15,943 bases of DNA from Gammaproteobacteria bacterium (GTDB taxonomy: Bacteria; Pseudomonadota; Gammaproteobacteria; Pseudomonadales; Azotimanducaceae). This document shows, piece by piece, positions 1 to 7,669 of this stretch. The translations under genes and the position numbers were made by a program. A model generated the notes under the pieces. That model saw only the letters and a program-made list of their open reading frames with translations, had not been told where the DNA came from and searched no databases. The stretch covers positions 1 through 15,943 of the forward strand of contig JAPPHP010000264.1 in assembly GCA_028821035.1 (NCBI GenBank), read 5' to 3'. The stretch's first letter is position 1. The number at the start of each line of letters is the position of its first letter.

Positions 1-2
1 GA

Positions 3-275
3 TCGCAGTTCCTGTGGTCGGTGATGGACAACGCCCGGCCGGACGATCTTCGACTGATGTTGCGCGAGGTGCCGGAGGAGAGGTGGTGCCAGGCCCTGGC
101 GGACGCGACACCGGGGCACTTGTCGAAAGGCTCCTACCTGTACTGGTCGTTGGCCTTCGACCGCATGGACCTGGATGCCCCCTGCGATTGGCCGGACGAT
201 GCGCATGTGCGCGACTGCCGTCCGTTGGCGAACGAGAGTCGGGAGCGGCTGTACGCGCGGCATGCCCGCCTGTAA
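3..275 (+). CDS. 3' end of unrecognised gene
   Basis: The frame is open from the first bases of the window to a TAA at 273-275. In-frame GTG (21) and ATG (24) codons exist, but the frame reads on upstream without a stop (SQFLWSVMDNARPDD...), so the gene probably begins outside the window. The visible 90 residues are acidic/basic mixed and rich in Trp, Tyr, Asp and Arg, with no signal peptide or membrane segment. The composition and the strong G/C third positions look like real coding sequence. I do not recognise the family. The next small gene starts 14 nt downstream on the same strand, so the two are probably cotranscribed. If the start were at 21 or 24 it would be a complete protein of about 84 residues. 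Confidence 0.55.
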   Translation, partial: SQFLWSVMDNARPDDLRLMLREVPEERWCQALADATPGHLSKGSYLYWSLAFDRMDLDAPCDWPDDAHVRDCRPLANESRERLYARHARL

Positions 276-289
276 CTTACATCGGCCGG

Positions 290-484
290 ATGTTCTGGCA
301 GAAACCGGAAGGGGCGCAAGGGTCGGCGGGGTGGCCCGCTTGGGCGGTAATGCTCGCCACGGCGATCGGCCTCTTCACCGGAGTGGCGCTCGGCACGACC
401 CTGGGGTACGGAGGCTTCGCCGCGGCGCTCGCGCTGATGGCGGTGTTCTCGGCGGCGATGGTTTCGGTACGCCGGGAGGAATGA
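290..484 (+). CDS. Small two-helix membrane protein
   Basis: A 64-residue protein starting at the ATG at 290 (MFWQKPEG...) and ending at TGA 482-484. Two hydrophobic stretches, about residues 17-36 and 41-59, are separated by a short Gly/Tyr turn, and the C-terminus is charged (VRREE). This suggests a small inner-membrane protein with two transmembrane helices. The frame is open further upstream, but that part overlaps the preceding gene and reads as Arg/Gly/Pro-rich shadow, so the ATG at 290 is preferred although no good Shine-Dalgarno sequence precedes it. It sits between the unrecognised gene and the zeta-like kinase, 106 nt before the latter. No family is recognised. A role as partner of the kinase is only a guess from position. 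Confidence 0.5.
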   Translation: MFWQKPEGAQGSAGWPAWAVMLATAIGLFTGVALGTTLGYGGFAAALALMAVFSAAMVSVRREE

Positions 485-590
485 GGAGGGAAGGGGCACG
501 GCTCGGGGGACGGATGAGGAGAAGGCGGTCCTCGGACCCGCCGCCGGGCGGACGAGGGCTGGGTGAAACCGTGACAGGTGGAAGGTAGCG

Positions 591-1292
591 ATGGCCGATC
601 AACTGGACTCGCGGCCCCTGTTCGTGATCGTGATGGGCTGCAACGGGTGTGGCAAGAGTGCTTGGAAGCGCTCCCACTACGACCTGCTGCCGGACCAGTA
701 TTTCGACCAGGACTCCATTGCCGGCGGAATCGGTGACTGGGACAGCGAGGACGCCAGGAGGCGCACCGAAGAGATCGTCGAAGCGGAGATCGCGAAGGCG
801 ATTCGGGACCGGCTGAGCTTCGGGATCGAGAGCACCTACTCCGGTCGACCAGGACGCGCGCGCGTCGAGCAGGCCAGGCAGGCGGGCTACCGGATCGAGG
901 GCATCTACCTCGGCACGGGGTCGCCGGATATCAACATCGCTCGGATCGAGCAGCGCGTGCTGGAGCGCACCGGGCACAGGGTCGATCCGAAGCTGATCCC
1001 GCAACGCTACCGGTTTTCGCTGTCCAATCTACGTCGTACGGTCGAGCGGTTCGATCAACTCGAAGTGTTGGACAACTCACGGGACGACCCGCTGGGGATA
1101 CCCGATCCGGTCGAGCAGTGCTGCCTGGAGCGCGGCAAGGTGGTGTCGCGTCTTGGGGAACGCGACATGGCGGACTGGTGCATTAGCTGGTTGAACGGCG
1201 TTGAGCAGTCGCTTGCCGACAAAAAACGCCTCCTTGAGCGCCAACGGCGCCGCGAAGCCCACGAACGGGGCCGCGGTGGACGCGGGCGCTGA
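591..1292 (+). CDS. Zeta-toxin-like P-loop kinase
   Basis: A 233-residue cytoplasmic protein of the zeta toxin / predicted ATPase (COG4185-like) type. A Walker A loop GCNGCGKS lies at residues 16-23 after a hydrophobic strand. The acidic FDQDSIAGG segment (38-46) matches the usual PDxIA region, and FGIESTYSG (77-85) matches the usual E-T-T-x-S-G motif. A GHRVD segment (128-132) followed by an Arg-rich helix fits the ATP-side lid of the family. Family members phosphorylate UDP-N-acetylglucosamine (true zeta toxins) or have unknown substrates. The start at ATG 591 is supported by GGAAGG at 580-585. The tail (about residues 205-233) is very basic and probably disordered. No epsilon-like antitoxin is visible beside it, so it may be a solitary kinase, or the upstream small genes may be unrelated partners. 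The P-loop kinase fold is nearly certain; toxin activity is inferred. Confidence 0.8.
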   Translation: MADQLDSRPLFVIVMGCNGCGKSAWKRSHYDLLPDQYFDQDSIAGGIGDWDSEDARRRTEEIVEAEIAKAIRDRLSFGIESTYSGRPGRARVEQARQAGYRIEGIYLGTGSPDINIARIEQRVLERTGHRVDPKLIPQRYRFSLSNLRRTVERFDQLEVLDNSRDDPLGIPDPVEQCCLERGKVVSRLGERDMADWCISWLNGVEQSLADKKRLLERQRRREAHERGRGGRGR

Positions 1293-1937
1293 CGCGGCCG
1301 CGCGGAGCGTCCAGGGGACACTGTTGGGGCTCATTGGGATCCGGACGGCCCGGCGAGGCCTCCGACGACGCGCGCCGGCTGCCATGGCGCGCCGTCTTGG
1401 CGCGATGCTGCTCACCGATGCGATGGAAAGGCGTCCCGGCGCCGGTCGGCGTTCGGTCGGCGTAGACGAGCTTGAAGACGCATTCGTCCTTCTGGCTGGG
1501 CATCCCTTCGGACGACGCGTGCCCCGGGAGTGGCTCGATGGGATGCGGCGTACCGTTGGCGTGGGCGGTGCGCCCGTCGGGACAGCGCCTGCGGTCCCGG
1601 CATCGCGTTCTGGAGGTGGTAGACGTAGTCGCGCGGCGCGATGTCGAGATGTTCGTCGACGCCGGAGCCACTGATTGTGGCGTCGTGATCCGCCTTCTGG
1701 AGGTTGCCCGTTGGCTTTCGATCGCTTGGGCGGGCATGCGCTGGTACGCCCCGTCCGCCGTCTTCGACTGTCCGACCCGGAGCTTACGTGCGCGTTGCCG
1801 GCGCTTACCCAACCGGGCGGGAGGTCGCGTCAGGAAGTCCGTTTGTTCCCCATCTTGTGGGGGATCCTCATTGAAGGCCGAACTTGCCCTCGGGGTTGGT
1901 GTGCCCGACCGGTTATCCCCGCCCTGGCGCATCCCAA
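1293..1937. other. Gene-poor convergent gap
   Basis: This stretch lies between the 3' ends of the + strand kinase and the minus-strand AAA-ATPase. No intact, credible protein spans it; long open frames on both strands read as Arg/Pro/Ser-rich shadow. A 10-bp palindrome follows the kinase stop (1293-1302), but no hairpin with a T-run marks a terminator on either strand. I see no periodic repeats that would indicate a CRISPR array, no tRNA and no terminal inverted repeats. The only coding-like signal is the minus-strand remnant described separately. Confidence 0.5.
1390..1783 (-). pseudogene. Frameshifted remnant of unknown gene
   Basis: Two adjacent minus-strand segments show strong G/C third-position bias and protein-like composition, but in different frames. 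The upstream piece runs from a stop at 1784-1786 and includes GSGVDEHLDIAPRDYVYHLQ followed by NAMPGPQ. Near 1600 the coding signal shifts to a second frame, reading SEGMPSQKDECVFKLVYADR and continuing to about 1390. Neither frame alone makes a sensible whole protein. The simplest reading is a broken gene with one frameshift, or a sequencing error in a small gene. The phrase CVFKLVYADRTPTGAGTPF faintly recalls the FxLxYxDGTPxxGxPF strand pattern of some Rhs/VgrG-associated proteins, but this is too short for an assignment. No start codon or ribosome binding site can be fixed. Confidence 0.3.
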
Positions 1938-3485
1938 TCAACCCTGCTCGACCTCGAAACCGACGATGTTGCGTGTGTCTCGGCTGAACTCGACGCCGAC
2001 CAAGTGGACGGGCTCGCCCCGGCCTCGGTACTTCTCCGCGTACCCCCGTGCTTTCAACTGCGCCATTGCCGCACCCTTCCCCGCCATCTCGAGAACCTTG
2101 AACTCGAACAGATACACCTGCCCGTTGAACCGTACCGCCATGTCGAGGCGCCCGTGACTGGCGCTGTCCTCCACAGTGATGTCGAGCCCGAGCGCGGCGA
2201 AGTATGAGTAGAACACGCTTGCGTAGAAGCCCTCGTAATCTGAGATGTCGTTGTTCGTGTACCACTGGTACGGAATACTCGCGTAGAAGGCGTGGAACTG
2301 CGCTTTCAGCCCGGAAAAGTCGTTGGCCTCGAGCAGGTCGTACAGGTGGTTGCTGTTCGCTTCCTGGCGTGAGGGGTTGCGCACGAGGTGGCTGAGGAGC
2401 GATTCGTTGAGGCTTTGGCGCACCTCCCGATTCGGGTAGCCAAGTCGATAGGATATCCTTCCACCACGCCGCTGCTCGTCTTGGATGGTGAGATATCCGG
2501 TCTGGAAGAGCAGAGCCTCCGTCACGATGTTGTCCACATCGAAGGTGGAGAGCAGGGCCTCGGACCCCACCATCTCCTCCAGGGCGACGGTACTCACCCG
2601 GCGCTGGAACAGCGTCTCGACGAGGAACGCCGGCGTGCCCGTCTCGAACCACCAGGCGCCGAACTCGCGGTTGCGGAACAGCAGCAGGATGTCGAAGGGG
2701 TTGTAGACCGTCTCCTCGCCCCGCCAGCCGTAGCCGTTGTACCAGTCGCGCACCTGCTCGCGATCAAGGCCCTCCAACTCTGGTGCGAAGACGGTGTCCA
2801 AGTCGGCCTCGGTGTAGCCGCAGATGGCGGAGAAGCTCGGGTCCAGCGTGATGTCGGTGAGGTTGTTGAGCCCGGAGAACAGGCTCACCTTCGAGAATTT
2901 GCTCACGCCGGTGATGAAGCTGAACCGAATGTGGGCGTCGCAGTCCTTGATCACTGCATACGCGCCGCGCAGAAAATCCCTGTTGGCGCGGGCGACCTCC
3001 GGTGTGTCCAGCGCGTCGAGTATCGGCTTGTCGTACTCGTCGATGAGCACGGCAACGGGCTGCCCCGCCTGCTCGTGTAGCGCTTCGAGCAGATACGCGA
3101 GACGACCTGCGGCGGTGGAGTACTCGGGCGTGATCGTTGCGCGGCGTTCCGCCGCGGCGAGCTGCTCCATGAGACTCGCTTCCACCTGGCCGGGCTCCGT
3201 AAAGCTGCCGGCGGCGAAGCTCAGGCGCACGACCGGATGCCGTGCCGACCAGTTCCAGTCGGCGTGGATGGCAAGCCCGCGGAACAACGACTCGTTGCCC
3301 TCGAACAGCTCTTTGCAGGTGTCGAGGAACAGGCTCTTGCCGAAGCGCCGGGGGCGGGAAAGGAAGTAGTGCTTGCCTTCGTCCAGCAGCCGCTGGATGT
3401 AGGCAGTCTTGTCGACGTAGTAGCAGTCCCGCTCTCGAATCTCGCGGAAGGTCTGAATGCCGATGGGGAGTCTGCGTCGGATCAT
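1938..3485 (-). CDS. AAA-ATPase-like / PD-(D/E)XK nuclease (DUF1703)
   Basis: A 515-residue protein with the architecture of the AAA-ATPase-like plus PDDEXK_9 (DUF1703) family. The N-terminus LPIGIQTFREIR is the family hallmark. The family's Walker A RPRRFGKS is at 44-51 and Walker B LIDEYDKPI at 147-155. The C-terminal nuclease-like core has GRLD (445-448) then FEFK (460-463), giving the D...ExK residues. ATG 3485 is chosen over an in-frame ATG at 3518 because the family begins right at this MIRRRLPIG, and a GGGG-type ribosome binding site lies just upstream. The length is normal and both domains look intact. Family function is not established; such genes are common, often multicopy, and frequent in accessory regions. 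It starts 42 nt after csb2 on the same strand with no terminator between, so it is probably in the cas transcript. It occupies the place where cas4-cas1 and cas2 are usual. Confidence 0.9.
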   Translation of the reverse strand: MIRRRLPIGIQTFREIRERDCYYVDKTAYIQRLLDEGKHYFLSRPRRFGKSLFLDTCKELFEGNESLFRGLAIHADWNWSARHPVVRLSFAAGSFTEPGQVEASLMEQLAAAERRATITPEYSTAAGRLAYLLEALHEQAGQPVAVLIDEYDKPILDALDTPEVARANRDFLRGAYAVIKDCDAHIRFSFITGVSKFSKVSLFSGLNNLTDITLDPSFSAICGYTEADLDTVFAPELEGLDREQVRDWYNGYGWRGEETVYNPFDILLLFRNREFGAWWFETGTPAFLVETLFQRRVSTVALEEMVGSEALLSTFDVDNIVTEALLFQTGYLTIQDEQRRGGRISYRLGYPNREVRQSLNESLLSHLVRNPSRQEANSNHLYDLLEANDFSGLKAQFHAFYASIPYQWYTNNDISDYEGFYASVFYSYFAALGLDITVEDSASHGRLDMAVRFNGQVYLFEFKVLEMAGKGAAMAQLKARGYAEKYRGRGEPVHLVGVEFSRDTRNIVGFEVEQG

Positions 3486-3527
3486 GCGCACCCCGCGTGA
3501 GGTTGCAGGCAAATGCACGGCTGTCGG

Positions 3528-5711
3528 TCACGGCCCAGCATGAAACAACCCGCCGCCCGAGTGGCTGTCGCGTCCGAGGAGGACGGGTCCGCGGACGGCC
3601 GTTGCGAAGCGGAGCTTCAGCATGGCTTCGGGGCGTCCACCCCGCGGCCCCGCTCCAACATCCAGGACCTCGACGTCGGTGGGCGCGGGTAGACTGCGGC
3701 GGCGACACTCGGCGATGACGTCCTCCTTGACGAAGGCAGCGGCTTCATCACGCTTCTTGAGATTGCGCGTGGCGATGTACCGTGCCGTACCGGTCCAGAG
3801 GATCGACGGGCCAAGCAAAGGGTCGCCTTCTTGCACGGCCTCGGCCACCAAGCCATCGAACCGCCCCAAGCGACCGGCCGTCAATTCGGTCAGCCGACGC
3901 ACCACCTCGTCGAAGAACCGGCGCTGGTTGTCCGGCGGCCGCTTCGAGCTCCGGTCCACCGCCCACGGAGCGGCAACGACAAGGCGGGTGATCGACCCCT
4001 CCTCGGCAGCGTCCCGGTCCGCCGCGACGAACACATGCGCGTGATGGCGGGCGGCGTCTGGTCGGCCGTCCCGCTCGTGGCCGGAAAACAACCGATCGAC
4101 GCCGCCCGTCTCGTTGCGTGCCAGTGCCATGAGAGCGCGGCGCAGGTGGCGAAGGAGAGGCGTCCGGTCTTCCGCCGTGATTGGCCGTCGTCCATCCAGT
4201 CGGAAAGCGAACACGTCGCTGTAGCTCGTGCCACTTGTTACGGGCTCCATCAGACCCAGGCCGCAGAACCTGCCGTCGCCGACGACCATGGGTCCCGGAA
4301 CCAGCTCGCGAAACCGGATATGCACGTGCCACAGGGCGTGTTTGGAGAATCTCGAGCCCGCAGCGAAGTGCTTGGCCCTTGTGCCCCGCCTTTGGAATGG
4401 CTCACGCTGGACTCGGATGTCCGCGGGCGTAGCCCGAATGCCGGCATGGCGAAGGGCCCGCACTACAAGTCCAGCCGTGTGGCGTTCCTCGTGGTCGCGC
4501 TGACTCCCGAGCTTTTGGTCCTGCAACACTTGTCGGTGCCTTGAAACTCCCGGGAGCGCGAGCGGCGTAATGCTCTTGAACGCACGGGCCGGCCCTGCGA
4601 AACGCTTCGCCATGCGGGCGTCGTCCGTCGAGACAAGATGTCCGCTCCAGGATTCACCGGTTTGCGGATCGCAAGCCGGTAGACCGGCGAAAGCCCACTT
4701 CAGGTCATCGAGTCGAAGCGGGCAATTCGCGGGGATCTCGACCATGATGCGCCGGATAGAAGGGTCGGTGTGCTCGGTGCCGATGGATGGCACGGGTACG
4801 AGCCGGATCCGCTGGGCCAGATCCTGCGGCCCCGCACCTCTCCCGACGATCAACCGCTCAAACAGTTCCGCCTTCTCAGGAATGGAATTCGCCAAGCGTC
4901 TCGCCGCTGCGTCCCGAAAGGCGAGGAGCAGCGGGGCGGCGGAGGCAAGGGCCTGGGGAGCGAAGTTGTGCTCCGCCGTGCGCAGTTCGAAGTGCAGGCA
5001 GCGGGCCGGCGCGTCGTATCCGGTGTTGGCGAAGGAGGCCTTGGGTGGCTGCGTGAACAACTGACGCGCCTTCCTGCTCTCGATAACGGTGGTGAGACGG
5101 TCCCGCTTGCGTTGGTATCTTTGTGCCAGACTGTCGAGCGTCCCGGGATGGGGCGTCGCCGTCGCACCCTTGCCGCTTGGCGTTCTCAGCACCCCCGGGT
5201 GAGACGCAAGCGCGGCTTCCGCTTCGTCTTCGTCCATAACCTGACCGGACGCCCACGCCATGTCGATACCTCGGCCGAGCTGATAGAGCCGGGTCGCGAT
5301 GGAGCAGACCTGCATCGCTTGGCCTGCTTCCGATTCGATACTCCACACGTACAGGACCGGAACCTCCGGATCGAAAAACCACGGTCGCCACTGCTTGCCG
5401 ACCCGAATCTCCCCCACGCGCGCAGGATCGCCGCCGACCGAATCCAGGTCGTTGTTCGGCACGAACCGCCGGACCGCACGCCCGCGCCGAATCGCCGGCG
5501 CGGCAATCCGCGGCGGATCGAGCCGCTCCAGCCACTCCAGGGCCCGCCGGTCCTCCGGCCGGAAGGTCGCGCCGCGGGCGGCGCCCGCAACCAGCGCCTG
5601 AAACAGGCGGCCTGGAGACGGTGGCCACCCGTCTTCGCCGCCGACCCGATCGCCTTGGCCGTGATACCGGCCCTCGTGGAAGCGGACGGCGATCAGGAGC
5701 GAGCGGGGCAT
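3528..5711 (-). CDS. csb2: Csb2, Cas5-Cas6 fusion of type I-G CRISPR-Cas
   Basis: A 727-residue RAMP protein of the GSU0054/Csb2 family, which combines the Cas5 role (crRNA 5'-handle binding) with Cas6-type crRNA processing. The N-terminal Cas5-like region has the signature WPPSPGRLFQALVAG (29-43). The middle carries LRLDDLKWAFAGLP (332-345). The Cas6-like half has LWHVHIRF (460-467), then GPMVVGDGRFCGLGLM (473-488), and an SGHERDGRP...HHAHVF stretch (543-561). The C-terminus ends in the expected glycine-rich strand GPVLLGRDSHSGGGLF (708-723). ATG 5711 is used because the family starts with MPRSLLIAVRF and because TGATG fuses the csb1 stop to this start, implying translational coupling. An in-frame extension to 5921 overlaps csb1 and is shadow. 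The gene looks complete. In many I-G loci cas4-cas1 follows, but here the AAA/nuclease gene does. Confidence 0.95.
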   Translation of the reverse strand: MPRSLLIAVRFHEGRYHGQGDRVGGEDGWPPSPGRLFQALVAGAARGATFRPEDRRALEWLERLDPPRIAAPAIRRGRAVRRFVPNNDLDSVGGDPARVGEIRVGKQWRPWFFDPEVPVLYVWSIESEAGQAMQVCSIATRLYQLGRGIDMAWASGQVMDEDEAEAALASHPGVLRTPSGKGATATPHPGTLDSLAQRYQRKRDRLTTVIESRKARQLFTQPPKASFANTGYDAPARCLHFELRTAEHNFAPQALASAAPLLLAFRDAAARRLANSIPEKAELFERLIVGRGAGPQDLAQRIRLVPVPSIGTEHTDPSIRRIMVEIPANCPLRLDDLKWAFAGLPACDPQTGESWSGHLVSTDDARMAKRFAGPARAFKSITPLALPGVSRHRQVLQDQKLGSQRDHEERHTAGLVVRALRHAGIRATPADIRVQREPFQRRGTRAKHFAAGSRFSKHALWHVHIRFRELVPGPMVVGDGRFCGLGLMEPVTSGTSYSDVFAFRLDGRRPITAEDRTPLLRHLRRALMALARNETGGVDRLFSGHERDGRPDAARHHAHVFVAADRDAAEEGSITRLVVAAPWAVDRSSKRPPDNQRRFFDEVVRRLTELTAGRLGRFDGLVAEAVQEGDPLLGPSILWTGTARYIATRNLKKRDEAAAFVKEDVIAECRRRSLPAPTDVEVLDVGAGPRGGRPEAMLKLRFATAVRGPVLLGRDSHSGGGLFHAGP

Positions 5712-6775
5712 CACTGCTCCTTCGTCTTGGCCTTCGTGTCGGCCTTGGCGAGCTTCTCGTCGAAGGCCACTCGCTCGCTGCTTCCCACGCCGAATGCGTC
5801 CGCCGCAGCACATGCGTAACCGAGGGCGGTTCCTTCGTCGAGGTCGACCGTGTCGCGCGTGCCGTTGCGGGCCACCGCCTGCCAGACGCCGGAGTCGTCG
5901 GGATCGATGGTGAGGAGGCACCCGGCGCGGAGGAAGCCGTCCAGGGGCGCGGTGGCGGCCACGAGAGACAGCCCGAGAACATAGCGGCGCAAGGCTTGGC
6001 CGTTCTCACCGTTCAGGCGGCGCAAGGCGATCAGGTTGACCGTCACGTCGCGTCGAATGGGTCCCTGGGCGATCACGCCGCCATGGGTCTTGACGGCGGG
6101 GACGTGCACGAATCCGCGCTTGGCGAGCGGGCTTTTGGGATCGCCCTGCTGCTTTTCTTTTTCCGCATCGGTGAACACATCCAGCTCCGCGTAATCCAGC
6201 GGCGGGCTGTACTGTGCCGAACGGGTGAGCACGTCCACGTCTTCGGCTCGAATCGTGGACTGGACGATTCGCGGCAGCTTGGCTTGCGTATCTCGGGAGT
6301 CCCAGACGCCGAAAACCAACGACGTGGGTGCGAGCTTGGCCAACGGGGCAACGTCGTCGCGATCAAGAAACGCGCGGAACGCTTCGTGCGCCCTGTCCTT
6401 CAGCGCGGTAGAGCGAATGATGGCATCGCCGAGACGGTGGCCTGCCTCGAGGATCGACACGGACTTCTCGTTTCCGTACGCAATGTCGATCTGCGGAACG
6501 AGGCGCGCCCGAGGATTCTCTGGCTCCTCCGCTCTCGCCGGCAGGAACACAGGCTCCATGCGGTTGGCCTGCGACCCCACGCTGTCGATGGTTGCGACCT
6601 TTGTCCCGTCGGCAAGCTCGTCTATGTTGTAACCGATATCCGCATAAGTGGGCGGGAAAATCACCGAGCCGGGACCTTCGACCGGCAGGAGGGACTGGCG
6701 AAAATGCAACGCGACCGGTCCGTTCGGGTCATCGGCGAATTCATCGATCCGAGCGTTGGAAAGTTCCATGGTCAT
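5711..6775 (-). CDS. csb1: Csb1, Cas7 backbone of type I-G Cascade
   Basis: A 354-residue protein of the GSU0053/Csb1 family, the Cas7-type subunit that multimerises along the crRNA spacer in the type I-G effector complex. Family features visible are LPVEGPGSVIFPPTYA (30-45), IDSVGSQANRMEP (63-75), AGHRLGDAIIRST (111-123) and LVFGVWDSRDTQAKLPRIVQ (153-172). The start at ATG 6775 lies 3 nt after the csb3 stop, and a strong GAGGAG (minus strand, 6787-6782) overlaps the end of csb3 with 6-nt spacing. A second in-frame ATG two codons later (MTMEL) is possible. The stop shares one base with the csb2 start. Length and motifs indicate an intact gene within the cas operon. Confidence 0.95.
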   Translation of the reverse strand: MTMELSNARIDEFADDPNGPVALHFRQSLLPVEGPGSVIFPPTYADIGYNIDELADGTKVATIDSVGSQANRMEPVFLPARAEEPENPRARLVPQIDIAYGNEKSVSILEAGHRLGDAIIRSTALKDRAHEAFRAFLDRDDVAPLAKLAPTSLVFGVWDSRDTQAKLPRIVQSTIRAEDVDVLTRSAQYSPPLDYAELDVFTDAEKEKQQGDPKSPLAKRGFVHVPAVKTHGGVIAQGPIRRDVTVNLIALRRLNGENGQALRRYVLGLSLVAATAPLDGFLRAGCLLTIDPDDSGVWQAVARNGTRDTVDLDEGTALGYACAAADAFGVGSSERVAFDEKLAKADTKAKTKEQ

Positions 6776-6778
6776 GCG

Positions 6779-7669
6779 CTACTCCTCTTCGGTGACTTGG
6801 GTGATGCATCGGGCTTGGCCCTCCTGGCCCGGCCAGTCCAGACGCATGACGAAACTGCGGAAGGGTCGACTGGGGACCGGCGATGTCTCGGCGCCGAGCG
6901 CGGCCCGGTGGAATACCGGATCGAGTAGCGAGCCACTTTCGCCGCCGCCGAGCACGCCGTATCGGTATTCGAGCTTGGCCACCCGACGCGGACGAGCATT
7001 CGTCATACCGACGGCCGCGAGAGCCTCGACGAGTGGGAAGCCGACCATCCGGACGTTCTTCCCGTGTCGGTTCGGCGAGAAACCGTCCTGGACCGGGATG
7101 TAGTCGCGCCGCCAATCGAACCGAAAACTGTTGCTCTGGGGGCTGGACAACGCGAAGGGATTGGCGCTGTGTTGCCGCGTTCTTCCCCGCGCGAGCCCGA
7201 GGGCGTCGCGGACGATGGCGGCTCCGGGGTAGCCCGCCGCTCCCGCCCAGAACTTCACGTTGTCCCGCTTGGTGGCGTCTCCCCAGTAGTCGAGTGCGAT
7301 CTCGTTTCCCATGTCGTCTCGAAGCAGGACCGGGAGGGTGGCGGGGGAGTCCGGGTCCGGAAAAGGAAACGACTGTCCGGGACGGTCAAGCTGCGGAGCC
7401 GCGCCCCAGCTCGACTTCCAGCGTTCGACGTTCGGCGATTGCGCCGGGACTCGGGTGACTACCCTGGCCTCCTCAAGGAACCTCATCACACGCTCGACTG
7501 GCCGCTGTTCATCCGCTGCGGCCAGGCGAAACCTCGTCTCCCGGCCGTCGTTCCAGTCGAACGCTGCCGTGGCGGAGCCTAGCAGGATGTCCGCCGCCTC
7601 CAGGATGCCAAGGCAGGCGAACACCTGGCCCGGGTTCAGCAGATCCACGGGAATGCTGGACTCAGCCAT
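6779..7669 (-). CDS. csb3: Csb3-like Cas8 subunit of type I-G Cascade
   Basis: A 296-residue protein in the position of the Cas8 subunit (GSU0052/Csb3 type) between cas3 and csb1. Cas8 proteins anchor the crRNA 5' end and recognise the PAM in type I effector complexes. The opening PVDLLNPGQVFACLGILEAA (7-26) is typical of short type I-G Cas8 proteins. Other visible blocks are LDYWGDATKRDNVKFWAGAA (about 125-144) and the Arg/Lys-rich stretch that follows ANPFALSS. It is far shorter than the alternative large subunit Csx17. ATG 7669 is chosen because the family begins there; a longer open frame to 7873 is inside cas3. It overlaps the cas3 stop by 8 nt, with a weak GGGA-type ribosome site inside cas3. 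No separate small subunit (Cas11) gene is seen. Assignment rests on sequence flavour plus position. Confidence 0.85.
   Translation of the reverse strand: MAESSIPVDLLNPGQVFACLGILEAADILLGSATAAFDWNDGRETRFRLAAADEQRPVERVMRFLEEARVVTRVPAQSPNVERWKSSWGAAPQLDRPGQSFPFPDPDSPATLPVLLRDDMGNEIALDYWGDATKRDNVKFWAGAAGYPGAAIVRDALGLARGRTRQHSANPFALSSPQSNSFRFDWRRDYIPVQDGFSPNRHGKNVRMVGFPLVEALAAVGMTNARPRRVAKLEYRYGVLGGGESGSLLDPVFHRAALGAETSPVPSRPFRSFVMRLDWPGQEGQARCITQVTEEE

Noticed and set aside
1293..1302. 10-bp palindrome after the kinase stop as a terminator
   Set aside because: It has no loop and no following T-run; short GC palindromes are common in this DNA.
1293..1937. Possible CRISPR array near the cas operon
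   Set aside because: No repeat of 28-37 nt recurs at spacer-sized intervals here or in the other intergenic gaps.
1183..2652. Minus-strand open frame of about 489 codons spanning the convergent gap and the AAA-ATPase 3' half
   Set aside because: Most of it overlaps the kinase and the DUF1703 gene in another frame. Only the short stretch near 1390-1600 looks coding, and that is listed as part of the remnant.
5711..5921. N-terminal extension of csb2 by 70 residues
   Set aside because: The extension is Arg/Gly/His-rich and lies within csb1; the family N-terminus and the TGATG overlap support the start at 5711.
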